Source: Nitrospiraceae bacterium (GTDB lineage Bacteria; Nitrospirota; Nitrospiria; Nitrospirales; Nitrospiraceae). From it: DNA of 49,713 bases. This document shows positions 24,927-33,404 of this stretch, piece by piece. The stretch's first letter is position 1; the number at the start of each line of letters is the position of its first letter. The stretch covers positions 1-49,713 of the forward strand of contig JAHFES010000002.1 in assembly GCA_023248355.1 (NCBI GenBank), given 5' to 3'. Below the pieces are notes generated by a model. That model was not told where the DNA came from, did no database searches, and saw only the letters and a list, made by a program, of their open reading frames with translations. Made by a program: the position numbers and the translations under genes.

Positions 24927-25196
24927 ATGGCATTACTCAAGGAAGCAAAAACAGAATTGATCAAGCAGTATCGGCAGCACGATACGGACTCCGGATCGCC
25001 GGAAGTTCAGATCGCGGTCCTGACCAACCGCATCACGTATCTGACCGAGCATTTCAAGACGCATAAGAAGGATCACCACTCACGGCGCGGGCTGTTGCAG
25101 TTGGTGGGACGGAGACGGCGATTGCTGGATTATCTCCGTGGCGTGGCTGACGCGCGGTATCGGGCCATCATTGAACGACTCGGCATTCGGAAGTAG
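24927..25196 (+). CDS. rpsO: 30S ribosomal protein S15
   Basis: S15 is a primary 16S rRNA-binding protein of the platform. The 89 residues are exactly the family length, with the hallmark sequence '[20 protein letters not shown]', '[20 protein letters not shown]' and '[11 protein letters not shown]'. The start is supported by AGGAGG/GGAGC upstream. It is followed by a 240-base space with a long hairpin before pnp, the same gene pair as in E. coli rpsO-pnp. Confidence 0.97.
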   Translation: MALLKEAKTELIKQYRQHDTDSGSPEVQIAVLTNRITYLTEHFKTHKKDHHSRRGLLQLVGRRRRLLDYLRGVADARYRAIIERLGIRK

Positions 25197-25279
25197 CCGG
25201 CCGGACCTCGTGTGCAAACCGCTGGTCGTTCAGTGAGGCGACAGCGCGGAACGAATGTCGCACAGGTGAACACGGACAT

Positions 25280-25391
25280 GCGCTTACGCAGGCACAAGGC
25301 AAAAGTGTAAAGTGCAAAGTAAAAAAGTGGGCGACGGTTTCTCCACTTTTCACTTTAAATTTTTAACTTTTCACTTGGCTTTTGTGAGCGC
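25280..25391 (+). repeat. AT-rich palindromic repeat, copy 2, in the pnp leader
   Basis: The 240-base rpsO-pnp space holds an imperfect long hairpin. The inner stem AAAAGTGG (25323-25330) pairs perfectly with CCACTTTT (25343-25350) and extends through AAAGT/ACTTT words; the outer parts (GCACAAGGCAAAAGTG and CACTTGGCTTTTGTG) pair partly. It shares word composition (CACTTT, AAATTTTT) with the repeat at 8892-8966. The rest of the space carries no ORF; the pnp ribosome-binding site (AAGGAG) follows at about 25423. Confidence 0.6.
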
Positions 25392-25436
25392 ATCTCTGTG
25401 GGCATCTGTGGGACCTACTAACCAAGGAGACCATAG

Positions 25437-27554
25437 ATGGTACATGTTGTAGAAATTGAGATCGCAGGCCGGACGCTCCGGCTTGAAACCGGTCGAGTGG
25501 CCAAGCAGGCCCATGGATCGATTTGGGCCTCGTACGGCGATACGGTGGTCCTGGCGACGGCGGTGGCATCGCAGACGGCGAAGCCGGGAATCGATTTTCT
25601 CCCGCTGACCGTTGACTATCAGGAAAAAACCTACGCGGCAGGTAAGATTCCCGGCGGGTATTTCAAGCGCGAAGGTCGGCCGTCTGAAAAAGAAGTGCTC
25701 ACGAGCCGATTGATCGATCGTCCCCTCCGCCCTCTTTTCCCCGAAGGCTACTACTTCGAAACACAAGTGATTACCTCGGTCCTCTCCGCCGACAAGACCG
25801 GCTCATCCGATGTGATCGCCATTACGGCGGCATCGGCTGCGTTGTCGATCTCCAACATTCCTTTCCAAGGGCCTGTGGCCGGCGTCAAGATCGGGCGTGT
25901 GAACGGGCAGTTCGTGGTGAACCCAGACCTCGAAACCATGGAGAAGAGCGATCTGCAGCTGGTCGTCGCAGGCACGGCGGATGCCGTGATGATGGTCGAA
26001 GCGGGGGCCAATGAATTGTCGGAAGCGACGATGCTTCAGGCGCTCGAACTGGCGCACGCCGAGATCAAGAAGATTGTCGCGAAGATTTCCGAACTGGCGA
26101 AGATGGTCGGGAACAAGAAGCGCGAGGTGAAGGTCGAAGCGATCGATCCTGCCCTGGCGGCGAAAGTGAAAGACCTGGTCGCGAAGTCCATTCGCGAGGC
26201 GATCATGATTCCCAACAAGGCGGAGCGCCAGGAGCAGTTGGATCTGGCTATGGCTGCGGCGGTCGAGAAACTCAAGAATCCGGACATGCCCACCAGCGAA
26301 CGGCATATTAAGATCGTGTTCCATGGATTGGAGTATTCGGAAGTCCGGAACATGATTCTCGAAAAGGGCTCACGGGCTGACGGGCGGGGCCCGACGGACA
26401 TCCGAGCGATCAGCTGTGAAGTAGGGGTGTTGCCCCGTACGCACGGCTCAGCGCTCTTTACGCGCGGCGAAACGCAGAGTCTCGCCGTCGTCACGCTGGG
26501 CACCACCGACGATGAGCAACGCATCGACGCGCTGGAAGGTGAGTACACGCGGACATTCATGCTGCATTACAATTTCCCACCGTTTAGCGTCGGTGAAGCA
26601 CGGCCGCTTCGGTCGCCGGGTCGGCGAGAAGTGGGCCACGGCGCGTTGGCTGAACGGGCGTTGAAGCCAGTCCTCCCGGGCAAGGACGCTTTCCCCTATA
26701 CGCTTCGTATCGTCTCGGAGGTCCTGGAATCCAACGGGTCCTCCTCCATGGCGACGGTCTGTGGCGGAACTCTGGCGATGATGGATGCGGGTGTCCCGAT
26801 CAAGGAACCGGTTGCCGGCATCGCGATGGGACTCATTAAGGAAGGAGCTGGGGTCATGATCCTGTCCGACATTCTCGGACTGGAAGACCATCTCGGAGAT
26901 ATGGACTTCAAAGTGTGCGGGACGAAGAACGGAGTCACGGCACTGCAGATGGACATCAAGATCGGCGGGATTACCACAGCGCTCATGCAGCAGGCGTTGG
27001 AACAGGCCCGCACGGGGCGGCTCCATATTCTCAGCCACATGGCCAAAGCGCTCACGGGTTCGCGCACGAACCTGTCTCCGTTTGCGCCGCGCATCTTTAC
27101 GATGAAGGTGAAGCAGGACAAGATCCGGGACATCATTGGCCAGGGCGGAAAAACCATCCGCGCGATTCAGGCGGACTGTGGAGTCAAGATCAACATCGAG
27201 GATACGGGTATCGTGACCATCGCGTCGTCCGATGAAGCCTCGCTGCAGAAAGCGAAGGACATCGTTGGCCGCCTGACCGAAGAAGTCGAAATCGGGAAGA
27301 TCTACATGGGTACGGTCAGAAAGATTATGGATTTCGGCGCGTTCGTCGAAGTGTTGCCGGGTACCGATGGATTGGTTCACATCTCGCAGTTGGCTCACCA
27401 TCGGGTGAAGGCTGTGGCTGATGAAGTCGCCGAAGGCGATCAGATTCTCGTGAAGGTGCTGGAGATTGATAGGCAAGGCAAGATCCGGCTCAGCCGGAAA
27501 GACGCCATGCCTGCGCCGGCGGAAGGTGCCGCAAAAGATCCATCGGCTGAGTAG
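25437..27554 (+). CDS. pnp: Polyribonucleotide nucleotidyltransferase (PNPase)
   Basis: This phosphorolytic 3'-5' exoribonuclease degrades mRNA in the cytoplasm, usually as a trimer and often with RNase E. The 705 residues cover the full family: first RNase PH domain ('GSIWASYGDTVVLATAVAS'), the helical linker, second RNase PH domain ('RADGRGPTDIRAISCEVGVL', 'FSVGEARPLRSPGRREVGHG', 'GTLAMMDAGVPIKEPVAGIA'), the KH domain (about 560-615, 'DIIGQGGKTIRAIQADCGVK') and the S1 domain (about 620-690, 'GTVRKIMDFGAFVEVLPGTD'). The start has AAGGAG about 9 bases upstream. The long hairpin in the leader suggests post-transcriptional control. Confidence 0.97.
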   Translation: MVHVVEIEIAGRTLRLETGRVAKQAHGSIWASYGDTVVLATAVASQTAKPGIDFLPLTVDYQEKTYAAGKIPGGYFKREGRPSEKEVLTSRLIDRPLRPLFPEGYYFETQVITSVLSADKTGSSDVIAITAASAALSISNIPFQGPVAGVKIGRVNGQFVVNPDLETMEKSDLQLVVAGTADAVMMVEAGANELSEATMLQALELAHAEIKKIVAKISELAKMVGNKKREVKVEAIDPALAAKVKDLVAKSIREAIMIPNKAERQEQLDLAMAAAVEKLKNPDMPTSERHIKIVFHGLEYSEVRNMILEKGSRADGRGPTDIRAISCEVGVLPRTHGSALFTRGETQSLAVVTLGTTDDEQRIDALEGEYTRTFMLHYNFPPFSVGEARPLRSPGRREVGHGALAERALKPVLPGKDAFPYTLRIVSEVLESNGSSSMATVCGGTLAMMDAGVPIKEPVAGIAMGLIKEGAGVMILSDILGLEDHLGDMDFKVCGTKNGVTALQMDIKIGGITTALMQQALEQARTGRLHILSHMAKALTGSRTNLSPFAPRIFTMKVKQDKIRDIIGQGGKTIRAIQADCGVKINIEDTGIVTIASSDEASLQKAKDIVGRLTEEVEIGKIYMGTVRKIMDFGAFVEVLPGTDGLVHISQLAHHRVKAVADEVAEGDQILVKVLEIDRQGKIRLSRKDAMPAPAEGAAKDPSAE

Positions 27555-27559
27555 CCCCC

Positions 27560-28813
27560 TTGTACCGCAAACTCATTCTGGATAACGGGGTCCGCTTGGT
27601 TACCGAGCGGATCCCGACGCTCAAGTCTGTCACGGTCGGCATGTGGGTCAACGCCGGTTCCCGCGACGAAGGACCCGCGCAAGCCGGGTACTCCCATTTC
27701 ATCGAACATATGTTTTTCAAGGGGACGACCACCCGGTCGGCCACGGATATCTCTCGCGAGATCGACGCGCTCGGGGGTGAGTTGAACGCCTTCACCTCCC
27801 GCGAAACGACCACCTTCTACGTCAAAGTTCTCGACCAGCATGTGCCCAAGGCGCTGGATCTCCTCTCAGATCTGTTCCATCGATCTCGTATCGGACCGAA
27901 GGAAATTGAAAAAGAGAAGCAGGTGGTCATGGAAGAAATCCGCATGGTTCAAGATGACCCTGAAGATCTGGTGCAGGAACTTCATGCGGGGCTGGTGATG
28001 GGCCGTCATCCACTCAGCCGGCCGATTCTTGGGCAGGAAGCGACGATTGGGCGGGTGCGGCGACAGGATCTCCTCGACTATATCGACACCCACTACCGTC
28101 CGCAGGAGATGGTGCTTGCGGTTGCGGGGAATTTCGATCAGCGTCAGCTCGAAAAAACGATTGCGCAGAAATTCGGGCGCCGCCGCCAGTCTGCCAGCAC
28201 AGCGCCACGCAAACGTTGGCCTCCGGAAATCTGTGGTGGCGTCATCATGAAACGAAAGCCGCTGGAACAGGTGCATCTCTGCGTGGGGTTAAAAGGAATT
28301 CCCGCCGGCCATAAGGATCGCTATGCGGCGTATGCGCTGAACAGCGTGTTGGGGGGAAGCGTGAGTTCCCGGCTCTTCCAAGAGGTGCGGGAAAAACGCG
28401 GCTTAGCCTACTCCATCTATTCCTTTCTCTCGGGCTATTCCGACGTGGGCACCATCACGATTTATGCGGGCACCCGAGCGCGTGAGGTTGAGCGCGTCCT
28501 GGACTTGATCCGTCGTGAAATCCGGAGAATGGCGGCTAAAGGTATCGAACGGGCGGAACTCAGGCGGACGAAAGATCAGATGAAGGGCAGCCTCATGCTG
28601 AGCCTGGAGAGTTCCCATAGTCGCATGAACAAACTCGCGAAGGACGAATTGATTACGGGAAGCCATACCAGTCTGGAAGACATGCTGTCGGAGATCGACG
28701 CCATCACGGAGCAGCAGGTCTTTCGTGTTGCGCAAGATTTATTCGCTCAGAAAACGATGGCCATTACAGGATTGGGACCGTTCTCTTCCCGTCAGGTTGC
28801 AGCATTAAGATGA
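27560..28813 (+). CDS. M16 family zinc metallopeptidase
   Basis: A 417-residue protein of the insulinase/processing-peptidase (M16) family. The inverted zinc motif HxxEH is intact: 'SHFIEHMFFKG' (His46, Glu49, His50), with the downstream Glu ligand likely in 'VVMEEIRMVQDDPEDL'. The C-terminal M16 half has the typical 'GGSVSSRLFQEVREKRGLAY'. No signal peptide is apparent, so it probably acts in the cytoplasm. The start is a TTG 5 bases after the pnp stop with no strong ribosome-binding site; translation is likely coupled to pnp, a gene order found in many bacteria. The substrate is unknown. Confidence 0.9.
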   Translation: MYRKLILDNGVRLVTERIPTLKSVTVGMWVNAGSRDEGPAQAGYSHFIEHMFFKGTTTRSATDISREIDALGGELNAFTSRETTTFYVKVLDQHVPKALDLLSDLFHRSRIGPKEIEKEKQVVMEEIRMVQDDPEDLVQELHAGLVMGRHPLSRPILGQEATIGRVRRQDLLDYIDTHYRPQEMVLAVAGNFDQRQLEKTIAQKFGRRRQSASTAPRKRWPPEICGGVIMKRKPLEQVHLCVGLKGIPAGHKDRYAAYALNSVLGGSVSSRLFQEVREKRGLAYSIYSFLSGYSDVGTITIYAGTRAREVERVLDLIRREIRRMAAKGIERAELRRTKDQMKGSLMLSLESSHSRMNKLAKDELITGSHTSLEDMLSEIDAITEQQVFRVAQDLFAQKTMAITGLGPFSSRQVAALR

Positions 28814-29148
28814 GAATTTTTTAATAGAGGCTCATCATGAGTCTGTGGACATCTCTCTCAATATGTACGTAACAGATTGTTTTGTTGAGGCAATAGCTGT
28901 GAATTAAAGACTGGATAGTTCGTCAAACATTTCCTTGACACTAAATCGTCGTTTAAGTACCATTGCCTCGTTTTTTGAGTTATGAAGATCCATGCGAGGT
29001 GAAGCTGTGAAGGAGGAAGGGAGAAAGGGGGAAACGAAACACTTTCTCTGAAACCAGAGTGGCCTCTGAAATTGTTTTCATGTATTCATCGTCTTCAAAC
29101 AAGCGTTCATAGGTTGTGAGTTTCATCATTATGAAGGAGGGACTAGGT
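28814..29148. other. 335-base intergenic space before the exported pair
   Basis: I see no gene here. The 3' side of the M16 gene has no clear terminator (only a small GGCTCATCATGAGTC palindrome near 28831). A good sigma70-type promoter lies at 28935-28963. The rest is an untranslated leader of about 180 bases ending in AAGGAGGG before the ATG at 29149. Confidence 0.6.
28935..28963 (+). promoter_or_regulatory. Candidate sigma70 promoter for the exported pair
   Basis: A consensus -35 TTGACA, 17-base spacer and TACCAT -10, about 185 bases upstream of the first gene of the pair. It is the only TTGACA in the 335-base gap. Confidence 0.55.
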
Positions 29149-29658
29149 ATGAAGAGGGTTGTCATTCTAGCCACCGTTGCAGTGTTCTCGGTTGTCGGCA
29201 TGCTAGCGGCTGAATTTGCCGTAGCTGCCGATGCTCCCGGAGCCGCAGGTCCTGCTGATGCCATTGTCGGTGGCAAGCCTTTCAAGGGCGAAGCCACCAA
29301 GACGCTCCAGGGCCGCGTCTGGTCACAATGGGCAGATAATCCAGATGGCGAACTCTTGTTCGGCATTCAGTATTGGAATTCCGGAGAGCCGGCGTCGGGC
29401 ACACCCGCCGGTCGTTCCTCCACGATGTTGGATGTGAAACCGCCGGATCCCTTGCTCACCTGCTGCTCATGGGGCTTCGTGGGTGGGAACGAAAAGAACA
29501 GTTCCTATTCCGGTTGGTACCATGCAGCCACCACGGTGCGCCTGGCGGTCAAGGACAAGGCCCTGATGGACCAAATCATCAAGGCTTCCCAGGAACTCGT
29601 CGCGATGGAAGTGACCTTGGACGGTCGGACCATCACCGGGTTTAAGGTACTGAAGTAA
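29149..29658 (+). CDS. Exported protein of unknown function (pair, first member)
   Basis: A 169-residue protein. The ATG at 29149 has AAGGAGGG about 9 bases upstream, better than the ORF-track start at 29116. A signal peptide spans about 1-26 ('ILATVAVFSVVGMLAAEFAV', then AA). The mature domain has 'TKTLQGRVWSQWADNPDGEL', a vicinal Cys pair in 'LLTCCSWGFVGG' and many aromatic residues ('SYSGWYHAATTVRL'), suggesting a compact beta-rich periplasmic protein. I recognise no family. The next gene, 51 bases on, is also exported and shares an 'QGRV' strand near the mature N-terminus, so they may be distant relatives or partners. Confidence 0.65.
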   Translation: MKRVVILATVAVFSVVGMLAAEFAVAADAPGAAGPADAIVGGKPFKGEATKTLQGRVWSQWADNPDGELLFGIQYWNSGEPASGTPAGRSSTMLDVKPPDPLLTCCSWGFVGGNEKNSSYSGWYHAATTVRLAVKDKALMDQIIKASQELVAMEVTLDGRTITGFKVLK

Positions 29659-29709
29659 TCGATATCGTCAAGCTTTCATTCTTTTATGTTGTTGAAGGAG
29701 GACGCGATT

Positions 29710-30360
29710 ATGAAGCTTCAGAAGCAAGGCGGAGCCATTTTGGCAGCTATTGCGCTGGTAGTCGGTATGGCTTCCACCGCATTGGCCATCGAAGCATTCC
29801 AAGAGCGATTTGAGTGGGGGGACATGAGCAAGCCCACCACAATTCAAGGTCGAGTGATTGTGCTTGATCCTTATGATGAAGCGGTCTGGATTAACGTTTC
29901 TGTCTTCGGCGGCGCCGCCGAGAGCGGCTTGTTCTGGCAGAAGGTTCATCCGGGCAAGAACTTGAAGTTCTATGCGGACAAGGGTGCCTGGGAAGAGCTC
30001 AAGAAGATGGGCCGTCCACATGCAGGACCGGCGGCAGCCAAGGAAGTGCCTCCAGGCAGCACGACGGACCTGATCGAGTTTGTCGCCACGGAGACCGAGC
30101 AGAACCATCGCGTCATCTCTTCCGTGAAGAAGCTCCCTGAGGTGGCCGGTGCACAGGGCAAGCCGCTGAGCATTTCGGCGCTTCGTCTTAAGGAGTGTGC
30201 CGGAAAGAGCGATGTGGAGTCAGGCTGCGCAGCCGCCAAGACCGGGCTCAACAACGCCCCCAAGGCGCAACCAGGCATGCAGTATGATGTGATGATTCCA
30301 GGTGGGCAGACGGTTGGTGGGTTGATCCCCTGGACTGCGGCGTATAATCAGGGTCACTGA
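29710..30360 (+). CDS. Exported protein of unknown function (pair, second member)
   Basis: A 216-residue protein with AAGGAGG 8 bases before the ATG at 29710. Its signal peptide is about 1-27 ('AILAAIALVVGMASTALA'). The mature part contains 'TTIQGRVIVLDPYDEAVWIN', 'SGLFWQKVHPGKNLKFYAD', and two Cys in 'LKECAGKSDVESGCAA' likely to form a disulfide. No known domain is recognised. It lies in the same transcription unit as the preceding exported gene and is followed by a strong terminator. Strong ribosome-binding sites on both genes suggest substantial expression in the periplasm. Confidence 0.65.
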   Translation: MKLQKQGGAILAAIALVVGMASTALAIEAFQERFEWGDMSKPTTIQGRVIVLDPYDEAVWINVSVFGGAAESGLFWQKVHPGKNLKFYADKGAWEELKKMGRPHAGPAAAKEVPPGSTTDLIEFVATETEQNHRVISSVKKLPEVAGAQGKPLSISALRLKECAGKSDVESGCAAAKTGLNNAPKAQPGMQYDVMIPGGQTVGGLIPWTAAYNQGH

Positions 30361-30381
30361 GCGAAGGCAGGGTTTCGCAGA

Positions 30382-30419
30382 AAGGGCGGTCGCTCCTTAG
30401 GGGGCGACCGCCTTTTTAT
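30382..30419 (+). terminator. Intrinsic terminator between the exported pair and mutS
   Basis: Stem GGCGGTCGC (30385-30393) / GCGACCGCC (30404-30412), extended by AAG/TTT pairs, then TTTTTATTT. It lies between converging transcripts and overlaps the end of mutS, so its A-rich left side may also help to end the minus-strand operon. Confidence 0.88.
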
Positions 30420-33067
30420 TTGTGCGGTGATTGGTCGTCGTCAGGTTGGACCATGCGCTGCAGTTCGGCGAGACGGTTGAGCGCATCGAGCGGCGTCATC
30501 GAGAACAAGTCGATCTGTTTCACTTCTTCGATGATAGCGTGTGGTTGGGGAAGCGGCTGCGACGTCCGTTTGGGTTGCTCCTGGATCGGTCCCATGAGTG
30601 TGGAGTCGGGTTGTTCAAGCTGAGCCAGGACCTCTTGTGCTCGGGTGATCGCAGCAGCAGGAAGCCCCGCAAGTTTGGCGACATGAATTCCGTAGCTTTT
30701 GTCTGCTCCTCCCGCCACGATCTTTCGTAGAAACACGACCTCGCCTTCTCGCTCCTGCACCGCGACCCGATAGTTCCTGATGCCTTCCCGTTGTTGTTCG
30801 AGCTGCGTCATCTCATGATAGTGCGTCGCGAACAGGGTGCGCGCGCCTAGATGGGTACGGTCATGAATATATTCCGCCACTGCCCAGGCGATGCTGAGCC
30901 CGTCGTAGGTGCTGGTGCCGCGTCCGATTTCATCTAGGAGAATGAGACTGCGCTGGGTGGCACTATTGAGAATCCCGGCCGTCTCCACCATCTCCACCAT
31001 AAACGTACTCTGGCCGCTGGCCAGATTATCTGAGGCCCCCACACGAGTGAAAATCCGATCGACCAATCCGATATGCGCCTCGGCTGCCGGAACGAAACTG
31101 CCGGTTTGCGCCAGAAGGACAATCAACGCCACTTGTCTGAGGTAGGTGCTTTTGCCCGCCATATTGGGACCAGTGAGGATCAGGAGTCGGTTGGCATCGA
31201 GATCGAGCAGGGTGTCGTTGGGCACGAATGTCATGTCGTCACGAAGCCGCTCAACCACCGGATGGCGGCCGTTGCGGATCGTGATGGTCCCGCTCTCATC
31301 GACCGTCGGTCTGGTGTATTGGTTGAGCGCAGCGGTCTCGGCGAGCCCGGCCAAGACATCGATCAGCGAGAGGGTGTTCGCCATGGCTTCAAGTCGGTGG
31401 GTTTCTTTGGCCAAGCGTTCACGCAGCTGGGTGAAAATGTCTTGCTCAAGGGCCAGGAGCTTCACCTCGGCCCCGGTCACGCGCTCTTCCAGTTCTTTCA
31501 GTTCGGGTGTCATGAAGCGCTCGGCGTTCGCGAGCGTTTGCTTACGGATGTAATCGGCCGGCACGCGGGGAAGATTCGTCTTGGTAATTTCGATGTAGTA
31601 GCCGAAGACGTGGTTGTACCGTACTTTTAAGGATTCGATGCCCGTTCGCTCACGCTCTTTGCTCTCGAGTCCCGCGATCCAGCTTTTCCCTTCCTTGCTG
31701 GCCTTCCGCAGTTCATCGACTCTGGCGTCGTAACCCTCACGGATGATATTTCCGTCTCGAACGGAGAGCGGTGCATCAGGCTGGACTGCTTGTTCGATCA
31801 GGTCGTAGAGATCGCGCCCGTCGTCCCACGATGTGCGCGCCTCCACGAGCAAGGCATTCTGCAGGGGGACGAGTTGGGTGAAAATCTCAGGCAGGGTGGA
31901 GAGCGACTGTTTCAACGCGAGAAGCTCACGCGGACCTGCGAGTCCCAAGACGATGCGACTGCCGAGCCGTGCGATATCCTGAACCTCACGCAAGGCGGCG
32001 CGTAAGGCGACACGTTCCTGCATGCGGTCCTTCAGTTCTCCTACCGCGTCCTGGCGAGCCCGGATGTGGCTGCACTGAATCAAGGGTCTCACCACCCACT
32101 GGCGTAACAGTCGGGTTCCCATGGCGGTGACGGTTCGGTCCAGAACGGACAAGAGGGTTGTTGATCGTGAATCCTGAGCGGTGTCGAAGGCCATCGGCTT
32201 GAGGAGTTCCAGGTTTCGAATCGTCACGCTGTCCAGGTGCATCGTCTCGTTGTCCCAGCGGGCCTTGAGCCGTCGGATATGGTCGAGCGAAGCGGTCGGC
32301 TGGGTTTCTCGGAAGTAATGCAAGACCGCACCGGCTGCTCCAATGGCAGCCGTCAGGCCTAGGCATCCGAACGCGTCAAGTGTTTGGACGTGAAACTGGT
32401 TCTGCAGCACCAGCGTGGCCTGTTGTTGGTCAAATGAGGCGGCCGGGCGCTCGCACAAACGGGTGCCCTTGATCTGGTCGAGCCAGGCCATGGTTTGACG
32501 GTCGCTTCCCGCTGTAAACAGGAGCTCTCGAGGTTCCAGTCGCGTGAGTTCATCAAGCAGTTGAGAGACAGCGTGCGGGCCGTGGAACTCAGTCACCCAA
32601 AACTCGCCTGTGGAGACTTCGAGCGCCGCCAGTCCGATCAACGGTGGTTGCGCTGATGCGGAGCGGATAGAGAGAGCAGCGAGATAGTTTGATTCAACCG
32701 GGGAGAGGAATTCTGTATCGACGAGTGTGCCGGGAGTATAGAGACGAACGACTTCACGGCGCACGAGCCCCTTGGCGAGTTTGGGGTCTTCGACCTGCTC
32801 GCAGAGGGCCACGGTTCGTCCGGCTTTGAGCAACTTCGCAATGTAGCTGGTCGCTGCGTGATACGGAACGCCGCAGAGGGGGACAGGGGCAGGGCTGTTC
32901 TTGTCGCGGGATGTGAGGGCGATGGAGAGGAGCCGAGAGGCTTCCCGCGCATCTTCGTAGAACATCTCATAGAAATCACCGACACGAAAAAACAGGATAG
33001 CCTGCGGATAGCCCCGCTTGACATCCCGATACTGGCGCATGAGAGGACTGACGTCTGCGTCACTCAT
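30416..33067 (-). CDS. mutS: DNA mismatch repair protein MutS
   Basis: MutS recognises mismatches and small loops and starts methyl- or nick-directed repair. The 883-residue protein carries the mismatch-binding Phe-x-Glu motif ('VGDFYEMFYEDA', Phe32/Glu34), connector, lever and clamp regions, and the ABC-type ATPase with Walker A 'TGPNMAGKSTYLRQ' (about 630), Walker B 'LILLDEIGRGTSTYDG' (about 705) and 'ARTLFATHYHEMTQLE'. I chose the ATG at 33067, which overlaps the lapA stop by 8 bases and places the FxE motif at the usual distance; the ORF-track extension runs through lapA out of frame. It is the last gene of the pdxJ-nnr-tsaE-lapA-mutS run. Confidence 0.96.
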   Translation of the reverse strand: MSDADVSPLMRQYRDVKRGYPQAILFFRVGDFYEMFYEDAREASRLLSIALTSRDKNSPAPVPLCGVPYHAATSYIAKLLKAGRTVALCEQVEDPKLAKGLVRREVVRLYTPGTLVDTEFLSPVESNYLAALSIRSASAQPPLIGLAALEVSTGEFWVTEFHGPHAVSQLLDELTRLEPRELLFTAGSDRQTMAWLDQIKGTRLCERPAASFDQQQATLVLQNQFHVQTLDAFGCLGLTAAIGAAGAVLHYFRETQPTASLDHIRRLKARWDNETMHLDSVTIRNLELLKPMAFDTAQDSRSTTLLSVLDRTVTAMGTRLLRQWVVRPLIQCSHIRARQDAVGELKDRMQERVALRAALREVQDIARLGSRIVLGLAGPRELLALKQSLSTLPEIFTQLVPLQNALLVEARTSWDDGRDLYDLIEQAVQPDAPLSVRDGNIIREGYDARVDELRKASKEGKSWIAGLESKERERTGIESLKVRYNHVFGYYIEITKTNLPRVPADYIRKQTLANAERFMTPELKELEERVTGAEVKLLALEQDIFTQLRERLAKETHRLEAMANTLSLIDVLAGLAETAALNQYTRPTVDESGTITIRNGRHPVVERLRDDMTFVPNDTLLDLDANRLLILTGPNMAGKSTYLRQVALIVLLAQTGSFVPAAEAHIGLVDRIFTRVGASDNLASGQSTFMVEMVETAGILNSATQRSLILLDEIGRGTSTYDGLSIAWAVAEYIHDRTHLGARTLFATHYHEMTQLEQQREGIRNYRVAVQEREGEVVFLRKIVAGGADKSYGIHVAKLAGLPAAAITRAQEVLAQLEQPDSTLMGPIQEQPKRTSQPLPQPHAIIEEVKQIDLFSMTPLDALNRLAELQRMVQPDDDQSPHK

Positions 33068-33404
33068 CGGCGAGGTCCCTGGATGGTTCCATCGGGGCAG
33101 AGGCGGAAGATCGTCCTGAAATCTTCTCGATCGACTGACGGAGCCGTTCGAGGTCCACCTCGGCTTCTTGAAGCGCTTTCGTTTTCCGCCGCAATTCGAT
33201 GCGGCTCCGCACCCACGGAGGGAAAAGCAAAATGCCTGAGACCAGGAGACCAACGGCGAAGGCTGTCAGAATGGGCTTATAAATGGGTGTCGAGGCTTCC
33301 AGCAATCCGAAGAAATAGCGGAGGGTGACTTCTTGTTCCTGGTTTTGGAGGAAAAAGGCCAAAGAGAGGAGCAACAGAATGCCGACGAGAATCAATCGAA
33401 TCAT
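33060..33404 (-). CDS. LapA/DUF1049 family membrane protein
   Basis: A 114-residue inner-membrane protein with two hydrophobic segments ('LILVGILLLLSLAFFL', about 3-19, and 'PILTAFAVGLLVSGILLFPP', about 41-60) flanking 'QNQEQEVTLRYFF', the hallmark LapA N-Q-V/T-F segment, followed by a cytoplasmic coiled coil ('RRKTKALQEAEVDLERLRQS'). In E. coli LapA works with LapB in controlling lipopolysaccharide synthesis; no lapB is adjacent here. The start at 33404 overlaps the tsaE stop (ATGA), and the end overlaps mutS. The longer ORF-track N-terminus is tsaE sequence in another frame. Confidence 0.85.
   Translation of the reverse strand: MIRLILVGILLLLSLAFFLQNQEQEVTLRYFFGLLEASTPIYKPILTAFAVGLLVSGILLFPPWVRSRIELRRKTKALQEAEVDLERLRQSIEKISGRSSASAPMEPSRDLADE

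Noticed and set aside
24900-25440. CRISPR-like repeats or an IS element around the AT-rich hairpin
   Set aside because: Only one inverted repeat is present, no regularly spaced direct repeats, no cas or transposase gene in the window.
26448-27476. Minus-strand ORF (342 aa) opposite pnp
   Set aside because: Shadow of the PNPase gene, His/Arg/Asp-rich, no ribosome-binding site considered meaningful.
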